Source of the DNA: Nitrososphaerota archaeon | GTDB lineage: Archaea > Thermoproteota > Nitrososphaeria > Nitrososphaerales > UBA183 | Assembly (NCBI GenBank): GCA_027886865.1 | Contig: JAPCJR010000006.1 | Coordinates: 1-64,000, forward strand | Reading direction: 5' to 3' | Length of the DNA: 64,000 nt | In this document: positions 1 through 8,498 of the stretch, one piece after another | Layout: every line of letters begins with the position of its first letter | Numbering within the stretch: the first letter of the stretch is position 1 | Program-made: the position numbers and the translations under genes | The notes under the pieces: generated by a model | What the model was told of the DNA's origin: nothing | Seen by the model: only the letters and a program-made list of their open reading frames with translations | Database searches by the model: none

Positions 1-929
1 TCGGTCGTGCGGGTTATGCCCCCGAAGATGTTTACCAGAATCCTCTCTGCGTTGGGCAGCTTCTTCACGAGCCTCAGAGCCGCCTCGACTCTGGACCGCT
101 GGGAACCGCCGCCCAGGTCCAGGAAGCAGGCGGGTCTGCCGCCCGCATCAGCGACGAGGTCCAGGGTCGACAGCACGAGTCCGGCGCCGTTCCCGACGAC
201 CGCCACGTTCCCGTCCAGCCTCACGAACGCGAATCCCTCCTTAGCTGCTTCTCCCTCGAGAGGGTCCTCCGGCATGTACTGGGAGAACTCCGGGTGCCTG
301 AACAGGGCATTGTCATCGAGGATCACCTTGGAATCGAGCGCGAGCAGGGAGCCGTCCGGCCGTATCGCCAGAGGGTTGATCTCGGCCAGTTCGCACTCTT
401 CCTCCCTCAGAAGGCGCTCCAGCGCGATCGCTATCGCGACGAAGTCTTCGCTGCTCTTGCCCGAGAGTCCCACGCGGGACGCCAGCGAGACCGCAGCTGC
501 GTGCGAGAGCCCTGTCACCGGAATCGGCTCCACCGTCTGCCCGGTGGCAGATTCCACCTCTACCCCTCCCGCCTTGGCGACGATGAGGACGAAGCTCCTG
601 CGACGCCTGTCCAGGGTGATCGAGAGGTACATCTCGCCTGAGTGGGTGGATGCCTGCTCCACGAGCAGGGCGGTCGGCCTCTCGCCTCCGATCCTGAGGT
701 CCATTATCCTGGAGGCTTCCCTCGTCGCCTCTTCCTCAGAGTTGACGACCACGACTCCCCCTGCCTTTCCTCTTCCCCCTGCGAGCACCTGAGCCTTGAT
801 CACAGCTGGCAGGCCGACCAATTCGAGTGCCGACCCGACGTCCGCCGGGTCATGAATGACCTGCGACTTGGGGACCTGGATTCCGTACTTCTTGAAGAGC
901 TCCTTCCCTTGGTACTCGAAGAGCCGCAC
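1..929 (-). CDS. sucC: Succinyl-CoA ligase (ADP/GDP-forming) beta subunit, 3' end cut by window
   Basis: This ATP-grasp subunit of succinyl-CoA synthetase carries substrate-level phosphorylation in the TCA cycle with SucD. Translating the minus strand gives the family N-terminus RLFEYQGKELFKKYG, an ATP-grasp core with KAQVLAGGRGKAGG, the Mg-site ELAEINPLA, and the C-terminal CoA-ligase fold with LDLGGGS and NIFGGI. About 310 codons are visible of the usual 370-390, so the end lies outside the window. A GTG at 929 starts exactly at the conserved N-terminus. An in-frame ATG at 956 would add nine unconserved residues, and the TATA-like element at about 953-960 favours the GTG. The gene diverges from the MOSC gene. 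Confidence 0.93.
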   Translation of the reverse strand, partial: MRLFEYQGKELFKKYGIQVPKSQVIHDPADVGSALELVGLPAVIKAQVLAGGRGKAGGVVVVNSEEEATREASRIMDLRIGGERPTALLVEQASTHSGEMYLSITLDRRRRSFVLIVAKAGGVEVESATGQTVEPIPVTGLSHAAAVSLASRVGLSGKSSEDFVAIAIALERLLREEECELAEINPLAIRPDGSLLALDSKVILDDNALFRHPEFSQYMPEDPLEGEAAKEGFAFVRLDGNVAVVGNGAGLVLSTLDLVADAGGRPACFLDLGGGSQRSRVEAALRLVKKLPNAERILVNIFGGITRTT

Positions 930-1028
930 ACCGTGCAGCGCCCTTCTATGTTCCATAAACGTAGCGGAGCCCGTATGGATACGCTTAGAAAGAACAAAAG
1001 GAATTTCCAACATTAGAGGTTTAGTGCC

Positions 1029-1583
1029 ATGCGCGTGCTTTCGGTAAACGTCGGTTCGCCGCGTGAGATGGCGAACTCCCGGGGGGCACAAGTCCTGTCG
1101 GCGATAATCAAGAAACCTGTGGAAGGCCCGGTGGCAGTGAAGAAGCTCAACCTTGAGGGGGACCGACAGGCCGACCTGACCGTTCACGGAGGCGAAGACA
1201 AGGCGGTCTACGCGTATCCTTCTGAACACTACGGGTATTGGATGGAAAAGTTTCCCAGGATGGAGATGCCGTGGGGAACCTTCGGCGAAAACCTCACCAC
1301 TGAAGGACTACTGGAGGAGGTCGTCCATATCGGCGATACTCTCGTCACAGGCTCGGCCCGGTTGGGGGTGACCCAACCTCGCTTTCCCTGCTTCAAACTC
1401 GGATTGAGATTCGGGACCAACGCCATGGTGAAGCTGTTTCTCGAATCGGAGCGGACCGGTTTCTACCTGAAGGTCCTGAAGGAGGGGCGCATCGAGGCGG
1501 GTGACGAGATAGAGCTCATCAAGACGAACTCGGATTCAGAGACGATAAGCGCCGTCGTGCGGAAGGTCAAGAGAAGCGAGTAG
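1029..1583 (+). CDS. MOSC domain protein (YiiM-like)
   Basis: The 184-residue protein is a single MOSC domain. It has the hallmark GDRQADLTVHGGEDKAVYAYP stretch near residues 44-64, GTFGENLTTEGL, and the conserved Cys in RFPCFKLG. MOSC domains bind the sulfur-carrying molybdenum cofactor or transfer sulfur, and stand-alone YiiM-type members are linked to reduction of N-hydroxylated bases. The substrate here cannot be told. The ATG follows a GAGGT ribosome site. It is divergent from sucC and upstream of alba, with no clear operon. Confidence 0.85.
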   Translation: MRVLSVNVGSPREMANSRGAQVLSAIIKKPVEGPVAVKKLNLEGDRQADLTVHGGEDKAVYAYPSEHYGYWMEKFPRMEMPWGTFGENLTTEGLLEEVVHIGDTLVTGSARLGVTQPRFPCFKLGLRFGTNAMVKLFLESERTGFYLKVLKEGRIEAGDEIELIKTNSDSETISAVVRKVKRSE

Positions 1584-1676
1584 CCTAGAGTACTCTTGCG
1601 GATGCGACCTAGTGAGCGAAACGGCCGGTCCACTAGACATAAATAACGTAAAGGCTCGCTCGGGCAACGAGTAAAA

Positions 1677-1964
1677 ATGAGCACGCAGCGCGAAAACAAC
1701 AACACAATCTTCGTCGGGAAGAAGCCAGTGATGAACTACGTCATCGCCTGCCTGACCCTCTTCCAGAACGGGAACGGCGACATAACCCTGAAGGCTCGCG
1801 GGCATGCAATCTCAAAGGCGGTGGATGCGGCTCAGATGATAACGAAGCGGTTCGTGCCGGGCGTCACCGTGACGAGCGTGGATATCGCCACGGAGCAGGT
1901 CAAGAACCTGGAGTCGGGCGCCACGAGCGACGTCAGCTCAATGGAAATTCACCTCTCCAAATAA
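1677..1964 (+). CDS. alba: DNA/RNA-binding protein Alba
   Basis: Alba is a small dimeric chromatin and RNA-binding protein of archaea. The 95-residue product has the family pattern: NTIFVGKKPVMNYVIAC at the N-terminus, with the Lys-Lys of the DNA-contact loop, then ITLKARGHAISKAVDAA, and a C-terminal strand ending in MEIHLSK. Its length is typical. A TATA box (CATAAATA, about 1637-1644) lies some 30-40 nt before the ATG. A histone is also encoded in this window (48.7 kb), so the organism carries both chromatin systems. Confidence 0.95.
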   Translation: MSTQRENNNTIFVGKKPVMNYVIACLTLFQNGNGDITLKARGHAISKAVDAAQMITKRFVPGVTVTSVDIATEQVKNLESGATSDVSSMEIHLSK

Positions 1965-2055
1965 CGCCACATTGGGGATTACATCCCCATATGGTTGGCA
2001 GTATTTCAGTGGCCGCAATTTTTATATTGTATGAGATGCGCGCCTTTCTTCGATC

Positions 2056-2586
2056 TTGCCACTGAGGATTCCGATTTGCGCATTCGACGCAAAGACAGGC
2101 ATCCTATGTGCCAAATGTCAGGCCAAACTGACGGCAGGTCAGATAACGGAGGCCGACATCCAGGTGTCTAGGGCGCTTGTCAAGCTCGCCGAGAAGATTC
2201 CAGACGTAAACAAGATGACACTATCGCGCAGTTTCCAGGTCGACGGCAACTTCGTGCTGGAGGTCGAGCAGGTCGATGCGGCGACCGTCCGCTCCAAGCC
2301 AGAGATCAAGCAGAAACTCGAGGAGCAGCTCAAAGGAAAGGTGTGGGTGATAGCGGCCTCTAACTCGGACAGGAGGTTCCTGGAGGACCTGTTCTACCCC
2401 ATCAGGCTGCTCACCGTGAATACCGTCTGGCTGCCGGACGGGAGCAAGCTGACCAAGGCGATTATCCCAGGCAGGAGGGTCGAACGGCTTTCCGGAGAGG
2501 TCGAATCACTCAAGAAGATAGTGAAGCAGGTGAAGGGCATCGAGCTCATAGTCGAGTTCGAGAGAGAAGCGACCCTGAGACTCTAA
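2056..2586 (+). CDS. Archaeal NusA-like transcription factor (KH domains)
   Basis: This matches the archaeal NusA-like family, which has the KH RNA-binding part but not the bacterial N-terminal polymerase-binding domain. It begins PICAFDAKTGILCAKCQAKL, a CxxC-containing N-terminus seen in thaumarchaeal members. It then carries KH-like segments around LKGKVWVIAASNSDRRFLEDLFYP and LTVNTVWLPDGSKLTKAIIPGR. TTG at 2056 is the only in-frame start. It sits about 30 nt after a strong TATA box (TTTATATT, 2021-2028), which supports a short-leader transcript. A role in transcription elongation or termination is inferred from the family. Confidence 0.8.
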   Translation: MPLRIPICAFDAKTGILCAKCQAKLTAGQITEADIQVSRALVKLAEKIPDVNKMTLSRSFQVDGNFVLEVEQVDAATVRSKPEIKQKLEEQLKGKVWVIAASNSDRRFLEDLFYPIRLLTVNTVWLPDGSKLTKAIIPGRRVERLSGEVESLKKIVKQVKGIELIVEFEREATLRL

Positions 2587-2702
2587 GTCAACAACGCAAG
2601 AAAAACCTGAACTGCCCAAGCGTCTCGAATGCGGTTGGCCTGGACGCCCCGAAAAGACATGAAGTAATTCTACCTAATTCATGCTTATCTTGGACCAAGC
2701 CC

Positions 2703-3365
2703 TTGGTCGCGAGGACAAAAGTGCCCAAGCTATCAAAGAAAGACCAGCTAGTCTTGATGGTGATCATAAGCTCAATCGTGCTGGCTTTCGGGATAGTTGT
2801 TCTTACTAGGAGCACAGGAGGCGCGCCCGCGCAATCGAACGATACTCCGACGATGGTCTATGTCTCGGGTGACGTGCTACTGAGAGGCGCGGGAGACACT
2901 GCCACGAGCTTGAATTTCACCGACACTTCAGGTCATGTTTATTCCACCGTGGTCCAAGGTGAAAGCTACGCGACATTTCTGCCAAACAACAGGAGCTATA
3001 TCGTAACAATCGGTTGGGTCGGTTCCTACATTTGGCAGAAGGGAGTGGTGACTGGAGGCACATTCTTTCTTGATCAGAACTCGACTACTTACCGTTTTGA
3101 ATTTTCGGGCTATGATGTGCCCCCGTCGAACGCGGAATTAGAGGGACTGGTGAATGCTACCGGAGTCACACCCACTGCGATCATCCTCTCGGGCGTTGCC
3201 GGGAACTTCACCTCCCCCGTCAACACAGGCCAGTATTCTGTTCAGGTTCCAAATCTTACTTCGTATGCAGTTCAGATAACCTGGCAAGGAGGCGAATGTT
3301 CGGCTGGCACGCTCTATTTCGACTACTCGCCCGGGATAACCCACAACTTGACGTGTTCGAAATGA
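2703..3365 (+). CDS. Membrane-anchored extracellular protein with two beta-sandwich-like repeats
   Basis: I do not recognise a named family. An N-terminal membrane anchor (about residues 17-36, VLMVIISSIVLAFGIVVL) is followed by two related segments, roughly 50-130 and 145-220. Each carries a VSG/LSG strand, an xFTS/NFTD turn, a SYxVxxPNxxSY strand and an IxWxG strand, typical of carboxypeptidase-regulatory-like or Ig-like folds. Many NxS/T sequons suggest a glycosylated outer-face domain. The start is TTG 2703, with GTG 2721 possible. The stop overlaps the next gene by ATGA, so the two are probably translationally coupled. Confidence 0.65.
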   Translation: MVARTKVPKLSKKDQLVLMVIISSIVLAFGIVVLTRSTGGAPAQSNDTPTMVYVSGDVLLRGAGDTATSLNFTDTSGHVYSTVVQGESYATFLPNNRSYIVTIGWVGSYIWQKGVVTGGTFFLDQNSTTYRFEFSGYDVPPSNAELEGLVNATGVTPTAIILSGVAGNFTSPVNTGQYSVQVPNLTSYAVQITWQGGECSAGTLYFDYSPGITHNLTCSK

Positions 3366-4273
3366 CCGAAACGGCATTCGAGGAGGCGGTAAAGCTTGTC
3401 GGCAGACCGCCGACTCCGCAAGAGAGGGATGACCTCATCGTGCACGGAAAGATGTCGCGACTCTGGAGGTGGAGTCCCTACTGGGTGCTGAGTCTCGAGC
3501 AGGCCATAGAAGCCCACGAAATGCTCATCAGCGAGTTCATGCTTGTGCGACCGCCGGTAGAGACAGTCCCGAGCAAGGGAACCCCTCGCACTTTGAAGAA
3601 ACCAAGTCGGAAACCTCTTTCCGATCGTGCACCTGCGCCGACACCAACAGCTAAAACGACTCTCGCTCCTAACTCTCAGGGTCCCGGGGAATCGCCTCCG
3701 TCGGACGAGTCCGCGTCTGCCGATTCTTCTCCCGGGCCAATGCTCGACGCTCTCGAAACTCCCACAAGCGACCCCCCAACAACAACAGATGAATCGACCG
3801 CTCATTCACTCTCAGGGGAGGCTACCGCTCCTGAGTCGTTGGCAGCTCCGTTCACGGAGTCCCCGAACAACCGGGCTACCCCCGAACCGATCGACGCCTT
3901 CTCAAGTGCTCCGTCAGAACCACTTCAAGAACCTGAGGACATGCCGAGACAGCCGGCGGGCGGAATGTCTCCTTCCGCTTCGGGGGACATGGGGGAGCAT
4001 GCGACGGTCGACGGGCCCGTAGCGCCCTCGCAGATTATCCAGCCGTCACAGCCAGTAACTGCCGACAGGAACCTAAATCGCCTCTACTTGCTCGTGGTCT
4101 GGTTCGTCGCTTCGTCAGGAGTGTTTGCATACTTCCTAGGTAGGTTCACCGCGTTGGGGGTCGCCTGGGTAGCGGGATACTGGATGGTCACGGTTGCGGT
4201 TGCAATTCTTCTGTGGGCCGCCGCCACCCTGTTCTTCTCGCCTAGCAAGGATCGTGGCCTCACGAAACAATGA
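3362..4273 (+). CDS. Proline/serine-rich two-TM membrane protein of unknown function
   Basis: No family is recognised. The ATG at 3362 overlaps the stop of the preceding gene by four bases, so I prefer it to a longer upstream reading. Residues 1-60 form a small helical domain (TETAFEEAVKLVGRPPTPQERDD, ending in a Trp-rich stretch). Residues 65-235 are a disordered Pro/Ser/Thr/Glu linker. Residues about 240-300 form two membrane helices, followed by a short basic tail. With the preceding secreted-type protein it probably makes a two-gene membrane unit. Confidence 0.6.
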   Translation: MTETAFEEAVKLVGRPPTPQERDDLIVHGKMSRLWRWSPYWVLSLEQAIEAHEMLISEFMLVRPPVETVPSKGTPRTLKKPSRKPLSDRAPAPTPTAKTTLAPNSQGPGESPPSDESASADSSPGPMLDALETPTSDPPTTTDESTAHSLSGEATAPESLAAPFTESPNNRATPEPIDAFSSAPSEPLQEPEDMPRQPAGGMSPSASGDMGEHATVDGPVAPSQIIQPSQPVTADRNLNRLYLLVVWFVASSGVFAYFLGRFTALGVAWVAGYWMVTVAVAILLWAAATLFFSPSKDRGLTKQ

Positions 4274-4311
4274 AGGAAAGAGGCGCCTGGCCGAGCGCTG
4301 TTCACGGAAAT

Positions 4312-4707
4312 CTAGCCATTCATCGACCTGCAGCCTCGTCCATCATGTAGCCTCGAGGCTACCCCGTAAGCGAAGCCGGCGAACCGCCTTGCGGGCTCCC
4401 ATCCACCGACCACCTTCGCAGCGATGAACCCGCCCGGAAGAAATTCGAGCAGCTGGGGTATGGCCCCTGCGCCGCTAAGGACATCACCGTCCGGTCGCAC
4501 GAGGTGCGCTGAGGCATGACGCGAGCGGAGAGGTATCTCGTCGAGCAAGCCTTCACTGTCGGCTTCGTGCAGTGAGAGATACTCTAGGTTTCCGCGCGGC
4601 TCGAGGAAAGACACGACTCGCTTGAACGAGTCGCAGGGCCCGCAGTCCGAGTCGTATACGAGCACATATTTTGACTCCGGTGCGAATCGGGGCGACAACG
4701 ACGGCAA
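4312..4707 (-). CDS. DCC-family thiol-disulfide oxidoreductase-like protein (DUF393)
   Basis: The protein opens with VLVYDSDCGPCDSF, the DxxCxxC signature of the DCC/DUF393 family, which has a thioredoxin-like fold and a predicted redox role. The later HLVRPDGDVLSGAGAIPQLL matches the family's second conserved block (variable, GxxA). It has 131 residues and a TTG start. It lies 46 nt downstream of aspS on the same strand and may be transcribed with it. The physiological partner is unknown. Confidence 0.72.
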   Translation of the reverse strand: MPSLSPRFAPESKYVLVYDSDCGPCDSFKRVVSFLEPRGNLEYLSLHEADSEGLLDEIPLRSRHASAHLVRPDGDVLSGAGAIPQLLEFLPGGFIAAKVVGGWEPARRFAGFAYGVASRLHDGRGCRSMNG

Positions 4708-4753
4708 GACTGTGGCGGATGAGAAAAAGGTTCCCAGCGTGCCGGCGAGTTCG

Positions 4754-6067
4754 CTAGGGCTGGAGCCGTTCGGGGTCTCTCGGGAAGAGGGCGGCCTCCT
4801 TTATGCTCGGGAGATTGAGCAACGCTGCCGCGAACCTCTCGATACCCAGCGAGAAGCCGCCGTGTGGAGGGACCCCGTACCTGAAGGGCTCCGTGAACCA
4901 CTTCAGTCCTTCCTCGTCCATCCCCTTCTCCCGGACCTGCTGGACGACCCTCTCGTGCCTGTGCTCCCGCTGTCCTCCGGACGAGAGCTCCAGACCCTTG
5001 TAGACGAGGTCCACGGACCTCGCGTAGCGCGGTTCGTCGTCGACGCGCATGACATAGAACGGCTTGATCTTCGAAGGGAAACGGTTGACGAAGAAAAAGT
5101 CAGAGCCATACTCCTTCTTCACGTAGTTTGTGAGGAGCTTCTCCGACTCGCGGTCGAGGTCCTCGTCCTCGGGGAGGATGTGTCCGAGGTTCTCCAACAC
5201 CTCGTATATGTCGGGGAAGACGAGCTCCGGAAACGGCGTCTTCGGTTCCTCCACTGTGACGTGCAGGAGTTCCAGCTCCGGCGCGCACTGAGCGATGACG
5301 TTCCTTATGCCGGCGACAATCATCCCTTCCTCGACCCTCATCGTGTCAGTCTCGCTGGCGAGGAATGATATCTCGGCGGCGATAGTCCTGTGCTCGCTGA
5401 TGTGGCGCGGCGTGTGCGAGAGCTCCGCCCTCCAGTTCGTGCCCAGGTCATACACCCGTCCGAGGCCTCCGGCGATTGCCAGCTGCCTGTGGAGCTGGGG
5501 GTCCTGCCGCAGGAAGGCGGGTTTGCCGTAGAAGTCGATCTTGAAGACCTCTGACCCGCCCTCGGATATCCCTCCGAGGATGCTCGGAGTGAAGAGGCGG
5601 ATGAAGCCGTTCGCCCTCAGATAAGACTCCATCCCCGTTATCAGCGCGTCCTCCACCTTGAAGACGGCCGCAGTCTCGGGCCTTCTCAGGTCCAGTGTCC
5701 GCCACTGCAGCCTCGTGTCCAGGTTGGCGTCGGTGACGCCCCTTGGGTCGAGCGGGAGCGGGGTGGCCGACGCGCTGACGACCGTGATGGAGTCTGGTAT
5801 TATCTCGAACCCGTTACTCGCCTGCTTAGCCTCCTTGACGAGCCCGGAGACCGTTATCACATCCTCGGGGTGAAGCGAGGAGAGGGTGGTCATGACCTCT
5901 GGGGCGACCACCTTCTTGGGAATCGTCACCTGAATTATGCCGTCCCGGTTCCTCAGAAGAACGAAATTTATGCCGCCAAGGAGCCGGACGTCGTGGACCC
6001 ATCCGGAGACGCGGGCCTTCTGACCTATCATCGCCTTTAGGGCAGGTATCGACGGGATCTCTTCCAA
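4754..6067 (-). CDS. aspS: Aspartyl-tRNA synthetase, archaeal type, probably non-discriminating
   Basis: This class II synthetase of 437 residues charges tRNA-Asp. An N-terminal OB-fold anticodon domain (GWVHDVRLLGGINFVLLRNRDG) is followed by the catalytic core. Motif 2 lies around NWRAELSHTPRHISEHRT and motif 3 is GFSLGIERFAAALL. In the T. kodakarensis discriminating enzyme Trp26 and Lys85 block tRNA-Asn. Here the aligned positions are His and Ser, which suggests a non-discriminating enzyme that also makes Asp-tRNA-Asn for GatCAB. TTG 6067 follows a TATA-like CTTCATAAAG by about 30 nt. Confidence 0.93.
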   Translation of the reverse strand: MEEIPSIPALKAMIGQKARVSGWVHDVRLLGGINFVLLRNRDGIIQVTIPKKVVAPEVMTTLSSLHPEDVITVSGLVKEAKQASNGFEIIPDSITVVSASATPLPLDPRGVTDANLDTRLQWRTLDLRRPETAAVFKVEDALITGMESYLRANGFIRLFTPSILGGISEGGSEVFKIDFYGKPAFLRQDPQLHRQLAIAGGLGRVYDLGTNWRAELSHTPRHISEHRTIAAEISFLASETDTMRVEEGMIVAGIRNVIAQCAPELELLHVTVEEPKTPFPELVFPDIYEVLENLGHILPEDEDLDRESEKLLTNYVKKEYGSDFFFVNRFPSKIKPFYVMRVDDEPRYARSVDLVYKGLELSSGGQREHRHERVVQQVREKGMDEEGLKWFTEPFRYGVPPHGGFSLGIERFAAALLNLPSIKEAALFPRDPERLQP

Positions 6068-6110
6068 GGCTCCCCACGCTCAGCCGGGGAGCTTTATGAA
6101 GGTTGGACGC

Positions 6111-7400
6111 TCAGAGGGCCTTGAACTGCTCGGTCCAGTTCGCGTACGCGCGCAGCATCTCGGGCGACACGCTCGGCCTCCTCGACTTCATTATCTCCTT
6201 GAAGTCGGTCATCACGATAGGCCTGGGCTGTGCGCTCTTGTCCAGCGCCCTTCCGCTCTCGAAGAGCTCACGCACGACGCGGAGCTGTCCGCCCTGGGCG
6301 ATGTCGCGTATGTCCGAACCGGAGTAGCCCTCGGAGATCCTCGAGAGGTCCTCGAGGCTTATGGTCGGGTCGACGTTGATCGGGGCAGTGTAGTTCTTGA
6401 ACATCGAGATCCTTCCCTCGAAGTTCGGGAGCGGCACGTAGATGCGCTTCTCGAAGCGGCGCAGGAACGGCCAGTCGAGCGCCCAGGGCTTGTTGGTGGC
6501 GCCTATCGTGTACAGGTGGGTGTGCTTCCCCTTGTCCTGGATGCCGTCCATCTCCTTCAGGAACTGGTTCCGCACCCTGATCTCCCCGCCGACCTCGTTG
6601 TTTCTGGAGCCCAGGAGGGAGTCGAGCTCGTCGATGAATATTATCACCGGGTCGCCCTTCTCGAGGAGCTTCCTGGCCTCGTTGAAGAGCTTGGCGACGT
6701 TCTTCTCCGCCTCACCAAGCCACTTTGACATAATCGAGGCTGCGTCTATCGATATGAAGTATCCGTTGATCTCCGCAGCAGTCGCCGCGGCGAGGATGGT
6801 CTTTCCGCATCCGGGTGGACCGTAGAGGAGCATCCCCCTCGGCCAGCCGAGCGGGAAGAGGTCCGGCCTCTCGAACGGGAAGACGATCGACTCCCTGATC
6901 GCGGTCTTCGCGTCCTCGAGTCCGATGACGTCGTCCCACTTGACGTTGGGCTTCTCCTTGATGACCAGCTCGTTGAAGGACGCCTTCAGCTGCTGAACCA
7001 TCTGGGGCCCCTTGGGGCCGCCGTTCCCGTTGCCGTTACCATTACCGTTGCCGTTCTCGGCAGCGTGCCCGTTGCCATTGCCGTTGCCTTCGCCTACGTT
7101 TCCACCCGCTATGGCGATTGGCGTGAAGGAGGATTCGTCACTGTTTTGCATATCGCGAGGCAGGAGCCCGTGCGCCTGCTGGATGGCCTTCACCCTCTCC
7201 TGATAGAGCCCCGCGCGCTCCATGTAGTGCCGGTTCAGCTTGTAATCCGGGTACAGGTGGACGAGCTTGATCAATGTCGAGATCGCCTTCTGGTACATCT
7301 GTATCGCCATCCCGTGCGCGCCCTGCGAGTCGAGGCGGATCGCCTCACCCGCGTACTTTCTAGCATCTTCTTCGAGCTCTCTGGCAGCTACTACACTCAT
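6111..7400 (-). CDS. cdvC: Vps4-like AAA ATPase of the archaeal cell-division machinery
   Basis: CdvC disassembles ESCRT-III (CdvB) filaments during Cdv-type cytokinesis. An N-terminal MIT domain (residues 1-75) is followed by a Gly/Asn low-complexity linker (about 103-128). The AAA domain has Walker A GPPGCGKT (194-201), Walker B VIIFIDELDS (252-261), an Arg-finger region, and LNRIYVPLP-type sensor elements. The C-terminal helix is present. Length (429) is slightly above the usual 370-400 because of the linker. Its ATG overlaps the cdvB stop by four bases (7397-7400), so the two are translationally coupled. No cdvA is adjacent. Confidence 0.95.
   Translation of the reverse strand: MSVVAARELEEDARKYAGEAIRLDSQGAHGMAIQMYQKAISTLIKLVHLYPDYKLNRHYMERAGLYQERVKAIQQAHGLLPRDMQNSDESSFTPIAIAGGNVGEGNGNGNGHAAENGNGNGNGNGNGGPKGPQMVQQLKASFNELVIKEKPNVKWDDVIGLEDAKTAIRESIVFPFERPDLFPLGWPRGMLLYGPPGCGKTILAAATAAEINGYFISIDAASIMSKWLGEAEKNVAKLFNEARKLLEKGDPVIIFIDELDSLLGSRNNEVGGEIRVRNQFLKEMDGIQDKGKHTHLYTIGATNKPWALDWPFLRRFEKRIYVPLPNFEGRISMFKNYTAPINVDPTISLEDLSRISEGYSGSDIRDIAQGGQLRVVRELFESGRALDKSAQPRPIVMTDFKEIMKSRRPSVSPEMLRAYANWTEQFKAL
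7017..7094 (-). repeat. Hexanucleotide (Gly-Asn)n coding repeat in cdvC
   Basis: This tract repeats GGCAAC/GGTAAT-type units and encodes alternating Gly and Asn in the linker between the MIT and AAA domains of CdvC. Synonymous third-base changes between units show it is not a very recent expansion. Repeat number may vary between strains. Confidence 0.8.
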
Positions 7401-8272
7401 CGCGATGACTCACTCCGTTGTGACTTTACCTTGCCCTGGGCGACCAGCCGTATCATGGACTGTTCGACTTCGTCCTGAGGTATCCCGAGGTGCGTCGACG
7501 TCTCCGACACGTCAATTACGCCGTTGTGTGCGGTGGCGTAGGTCAGGACCTCGTTCTCGACCTTGGGGTCGGCCCTTCTTGAGAAGATGGTCCCCAGGAT
7601 CGGGCTCTCCTCTTCGCCGTCTTCTTCTCCCGTGGCAAGAATAGGTATCCGGTCCTCGACCATGTGGACGTCGGTAGCGAACTTGCTCGGCATGACGTGG
7701 AGGGTCTGATTGAGCTTCTCGGCCTGCTCGTCGGCGAACTTCTTTGCCTGCTCGACGAGTTCCTCGGCGTTCTCCGTGCGGATGTTGACCGTGAATCCGG
7801 GCGAGATATTGCCCATGTGCGCCATTGTCTCTGTCAGACTGGCGTTGATGCTCTCTGTAGTGGCGCCAAGGGCGGGGCCGAACTCCTCCATAGTCTGGCT
7901 CACGAACTTGAGCGATTTGCTGAGATTGGTCATGTGTGACATTGCGTCTCCTATCTCGAGCAGCGTCTGCAATCTGAGCGTCACTTGCGTCAGCGCGAGC
8001 TCGCTCGACTCCACGACTTTCATCGTCTTGCGCACCTCCGCATGCTCGTTTGCGTAGACGCTCGCCTTGGCATTGTTCTTCTCCTGGACCGCTTTCACCG
8101 TCGAATCGAACAGCTTCTGCCTCCTCTCTGCGAGCCGTACCCTTACGCCTTCGAGCTCCCTCCTCTGAATCTCGATTTCCTTGAGAGCGACCCCAACCTT
8201 GCCCTTGTACTCGCCTTCTTTCTTACCTGCGAGCAGCTTGATGGAATTAATCGTTCCCAATATATTATCCAC
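7397..8272 (-). CDS. cdvB: ESCRT-III homologue CdvB with winged-helix tail
   Basis: CdvB polymerises at the division plane. Residues 1-190 form the helical, charged ESCRT-III core (Snf7-like). A proline-containing MIM2-like motif (EDRIPILATGEEDG, about 207-220) should bind the CdvC MIT domain. Residues 240-285 form a winged-helix domain (EVLTYATAHNGVIDVSETST), which in Sulfolobus contacts CdvA. The start is GTG 8272. It overlaps cdvC by four bases. A CdvB paralogue lies just upstream. Confidence 0.93.
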   Translation of the reverse strand: MDNILGTINSIKLLAGKKEGEYKGKVGVALKEIEIQRRELEGVRVRLAERRQKLFDSTVKAVQEKNNAKASVYANEHAEVRKTMKVVESSELALTQVTLRLQTLLEIGDAMSHMTNLSKSLKFVSQTMEEFGPALGATTESINASLTETMAHMGNISPGFTVNIRTENAEELVEQAKKFADEQAEKLNQTLHVMPSKFATDVHMVEDRIPILATGEEDGEEESPILGTIFSRRADPKVENEVLTYATAHNGVIDVSETSTHLGIPQDEVEQSMIRLVAQGKVKSQRSESSR

Positions 8273-8498
8273 TAACCACTCTGAACGTACTGAACCCGAG
8301 CTGAGTAATCACCATCTTAGTCAACAAATAGAAACAAAAAACTGAACGGCCGACGAGCTTTGCCAAATAACTGCAAGGAGACGCGACCAAGTTGCGATCT
8401 ACCACTTTGTTTTCCGGAAAAAGAGGAGTAGAGGGGGTGTTTCTCCCGCGTGGCCCTTTCGTCGACCTCGCGGGATTCGGCCCCACTCTTCTTTCTTC

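Noticed and set aside
7..792. 261-codon plus-strand open frame at the left edge
   Set aside because: It is the shadow of sucC, whose minus-strand translation shows every family motif; the plus product is Ser/Arg-rich without any fold.
8265..8486. 73-codon minus-strand frame between the two CdvB genes
   Set aside because: It has no family features, overlaps the cdvB start, and covers the likely promoter region.
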